Below are positions 62,542 to 64,000 of a stretch of DNA of 64,000 nucleotides, in pieces. Both the position numbers and the translations under genes were made by a program. The notes beneath the pieces were generated by a model, which ran no database searches, was not told where the DNA came from, and was given only the letters and a program-made list of their open reading frames with translations. The DNA is from Desulfotignum sp032250905. Lineage in GTDB: Bacteria; Desulfobacterota; Desulfobacteria; Desulfobacterales; Desulfobacteraceae. The stretch's first letter is position 1, and each line of letters opens with the position of its first letter. The stretch covers positions 7,680 through 71,679 of the forward strand of contig JAVVEQ010000012.1 in NCBI GenBank assembly GCA_032250905.1. Reading direction: 5' to 3'.

Positions 62542-63246
62542 ATGATAAAAAAAAACCGTCGCCGGTCCATTTCTGCATGGGTCTTCAAAACAGTGATCAA
62601 ATTTTTACTGGTTCTGATCAGCCTGTCCTTTGTTCAGGTGGCGGCTTTAAAATATATCGCCCCGCCCTTTACCGTTAACATGGTATGGGAGCGGCTTCGG
62701 CATCACTGGTTTGATGCGCCGTATGTACCACCCAGCTATCAATGGCAGCGCCTGTTGGACATTTCCCCTTATCTGCAGCAGGCGGTCATGGCGGCTGAAG
62801 ACCAGCGATTTCTCACCCATCACGGATTTGATTTCAAGGAAATAAAAATTGTCATCAACGACGTACTGGAAGGCAAATTTCCCAGAGGCGCAAGCACCAT
62901 CACCATGCAGGCGGCCCGGTCCGTGTTTCTGCCAGCCACACGCAACCCTTTGCGGAAACTGGGAGAAACCTGGTATACACTGCTCATGGAACTGATTTGG
63001 GACAAACCGAGAATTCTGGAAATGTACCTGAACACCGTGGACTGGGGGACCGGTATTGTAGGAGCTCAGGCCGGGGCCCGTCATTATTTCAACACAACCG
63101 CAGCGGATCTGACCCGGAATCAGGCTGCCTGGATGGCAGCGATCCTTCCCAGCCCCCACAAATGGTCTCCGGCAAATCCAACCCCGTACCTGGAAAAAAG
63201 GCAGCAGCGGATTCTATCAGACATGCCGAAAATGCCCGGGATTTGA
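62542..63246 (+). CDS. mtgA: Monofunctional biosynthetic peptidoglycan glycosyltransferase
   Basis: MtgA polymerises lipid II into glycan strands at the inner membrane. The 234-residue GT51 enzyme has one N-terminal anchor (about 14-33), the catalytic glutamate in AAEDQRFLTHHGFDFKEI, then GASTITMQAARSVFLP, KLGETWYTLLMELIWDKPRI and LEMYLNTVDWG, GARHYFN and NQAAWMAAILPSP. AAGGAAGGAACACC precedes ATG 62542. The final residues ILSDMPKMPGI are slightly short for the family, and Fic-like remnant sequence starts right behind the stop. Confidence 0.93.
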   Translation: MIKKNRRRSISAWVFKTVIKFLLVLISLSFVQVAALKYIAPPFTVNMVWERLRHHWFDAPYVPPSYQWQRLLDISPYLQQAVMAAEDQRFLTHHGFDFKEIKIVINDVLEGKFPRGASTITMQAARSVFLPATRNPLRKLGETWYTLLMELIWDKPRILEMYLNTVDWGTGIVGAQAGARHYFNTTAADLTRNQAAWMAAILPSPHKWSPANPTPYLEKRQQRILSDMPKMPGI

Positions 63247-63249
63247 AAA

Positions 63250-63393
63250 AACATGGCGATGGATCCTCTCTGGTCAACTATGACAATACCAGAAAGGTGA
63301 TTCAGGATATCATCGATATGCCTGACCGATGAAGAACTCACTGCAATGACACAGACAGTCAGAAACGGCTTTGCCCCAGAAGGGCGGTTCTAA
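63250..63393 (+). pseudogene. Decayed C-terminal end of a Fic-family-like gene
   Basis: One frame reads HGDGSSLVNYDNTRKVIQDI then IDMPDR and stops; a shifted frame reads LTDEELTAMTQTVRNGFAPE and ends at TAA 63393. In the C-terminal tails of some Fic proteins I recall YDxTRxVVQDIIDMPD followed further on by LTDEE. Here the intervening part is missing and the frame is shifted; the short direct repeat CCTGACC at the junction would explain a deletion. Similarity is from memory and needs alignment. Confidence 0.4.
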
Positions 63394-63429
63394 GCTAATG
63401 GAACATATGACGGGTTCAAAGGGTCGGTA

Positions 63430-63726
63430 GTGGTCAACGTCTGGCCAATATTTCAGAGCGGGATAAAAAAGCTAAGTGACTGGAATTTAGAGGGAAATAA
63501 TGGGGTGAGTGACGGGAATCCCGGTGACGTAAAACCTGTTGACTCCGGTGTTTATGAAATGAGGATCCACGAGGGAAAAGGATATCGGGTCTATTACATC
63601 GCAATCGAAAATATGATCATAGTGCTGTTGTGCGGCGGAGACAAATCATCTCAGAAAAAGGACATCGAGCGGGCCAGAGAAATGGTCGCCGAAGCAAGGA
63701 GGGAACCATGGAAATACAAGACTTAG
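63430..63726 (+). CDS. HigB/RelE-type toxin of an addiction module
   Basis: The 98-residue frame from GTG 63430 ends with the family block VKPVDSGVYEMRIHEGKGYR, VYYIAIENMIIVLLCGGDKS, SQKKDIERAREM, typical of the addiction-module killer (HI1419-like) toxins that cut mRNA on the ribosome. The N-terminal part (FQSGIKKLSDWNLEGNNGVS) does not show the usual WLxxLKDxxARxRIxxRIxRL and is about ten residues short, so the gene may be damaged or divergent. The stop overlaps the antitoxin start by 19 bases. Confidence 0.6.
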   Translation: MVNVWPIFQSGIKKLSDWNLEGNNGVSDGNPGDVKPVDSGVYEMRIHEGKGYRVYYIAIENMIIVLLCGGDKSSQKKDIERAREMVAEARREPWKYKT

Positions 63727-63992
63727 ATATCAGCGAATATCTGGATGACCCAGAGGTGATCGCAGAATACCTCAATGCAGCCATCGAAGAAAACGATCCG
63801 GCATTTTTTCTCCGGGCGGTGGGTGACGTTGCCAAGGCCCGGGGTATGACCAATATAGCAAAAGAATCCGGTGTCAAACGGGAAGCCCTGTATCGGGCAC
63901 TGTCCGGAAATGTTCAACCAAAATTCGACACCATCATGAAGGTGTTACGTGCCGTCAATTTCAAGTTGAAAGTGGAACAGTCCAGGCCTTGA
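63708..63992 (+). CDS. HTH antitoxin of the addiction module (HigA/HI1420 type)
   Basis: The 94-residue protein from ATG 63708 (GGAGGGAACC upstream) has the family layout: ISEYLDDPEVIAEYLNAAIE, FFLRAVGDVAKARGMTNIAK and the HTH ESGVKREALYRALSGN, then PKFDTIMKVLRAVNFKL. It neutralises the toxin and represses its own operon. Toxin precedes antitoxin, as in HigBA systems. Full length and intact in appearance. Confidence 0.85.
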   Translation: MEIQDLDISEYLDDPEVIAEYLNAAIEENDPAFFLRAVGDVAKARGMTNIAKESGVKREALYRALSGNVQPKFDTIMKVLRAVNFKLKVEQSRP

Positions 63993-64000
63993 AACCGATA

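Noticed and set aside
62997..63332. 111-codon ORF overlapping mtgA
   Set aside because: Most of it is a shadow of mtgA; only its last ~25 codons carry the Fic-like remnant described separately.
1..64000. CRISPR array or complete insertion sequence
   Set aside because: No regularly spaced direct repeats and no intact transposase were noticed by reading; a computed repeat search was not possible.

Overview
The window looks like chromosomal DNA of a strictly anaerobic, Gram-negative sulfate-reducing deltaproteobacterium, most likely Desulfobacteraceae (Desulfotignum/Desulfobacula-like). This is inferred from a dissimilatory-type ATP sulfurylase (sat), a ferredoxin-type 2-oxoacid oxidoreductase, HypA/HypB, GatCAB with GluRS, outer-membrane porins and an LpxR-like lipid A deacylase. 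No 16S rRNA gene is present, so the genus is not certain. Most of the window is densely packed core genome; the accessory DNA lies mainly after about 57.3 kb.

Layout. 0-8.7 kb: the 5' end of rlmN, then divergent from it a long translation/RNA-modification operon (ffh, rpsP, khpA, rimM, trmD, a TrmD-neighbour RNA methyltransferase, rplS, rnhB, yraN-type, rsmI) and a PiT phosphate transporter with a PhoU-like tail. 8.7-20.9 kb (minus strand): sat with palindromes upstream, then a long gene string reading rpmF, acpP, rpiB, glyA, dCMP deaminase, nrdR, ribD, ribE, ribBA, ribH, nusB, a metallo-hydrolase, a fused pabBC and a HAD phosphatase. 21-31.9 kb: gltX and an LpxR-like gene; on the minus strand a DUF2065 gene, queA, tgt, hypA, hypB and a Memo-family gene; then gatB, a CsgG/TolB-like lipid-envelope protein and a FadL-type channel. 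32.6-42.2 kb (minus): a porin, a secreted FG-GAP protein paralogous at its N-terminus to the CsgG-like protein, mutL, a 59-residue gene, gatA, gatC, a SPOR protein, argS and an acidic protein. 42.3-47.1 kb: two tandem tRNA-Ser genes, recD2 and a 595-residue protein I cannot place.

47.1-54.3 kb holds a compact catabolic module: a GntR/FCD regulator, a two-gene 2-oxoacid:ferredoxin oxidoreductase whose second gene fuses the TPP and gamma subunits, an MFS transporter, and a dimethylglycine/sarcosine dehydrogenase-like flavoprotein with a folate-binding GcvT half. A 13-base sequence shared by the upstream regions of the two transcription units, next to a 12-bp palindrome, suggests common control. 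Then follow mtnP, a PGPGW membrane protein, surE and a DUF1847 protein.

57.3-60.5 kb is the remains of an integrated element: a perfect 32-bp copy of the 3' end of an intact tRNA-Arg(UCG) gene lies 3.1 kb away, with a truncated tyrosine-integrase start directly abutting it and a secreted DUF4214 protein, a methionine-rich small ORF, a periplasmic protein and a broken permease-like reading frame in between. 60.7-64 kb has a secreted propeller-like protein, mtgA, a decayed Fic-like tail and a HigB/HigA-type toxin-antitoxin pair. No CRISPR array, complete insertion sequence or rRNA operon was seen.
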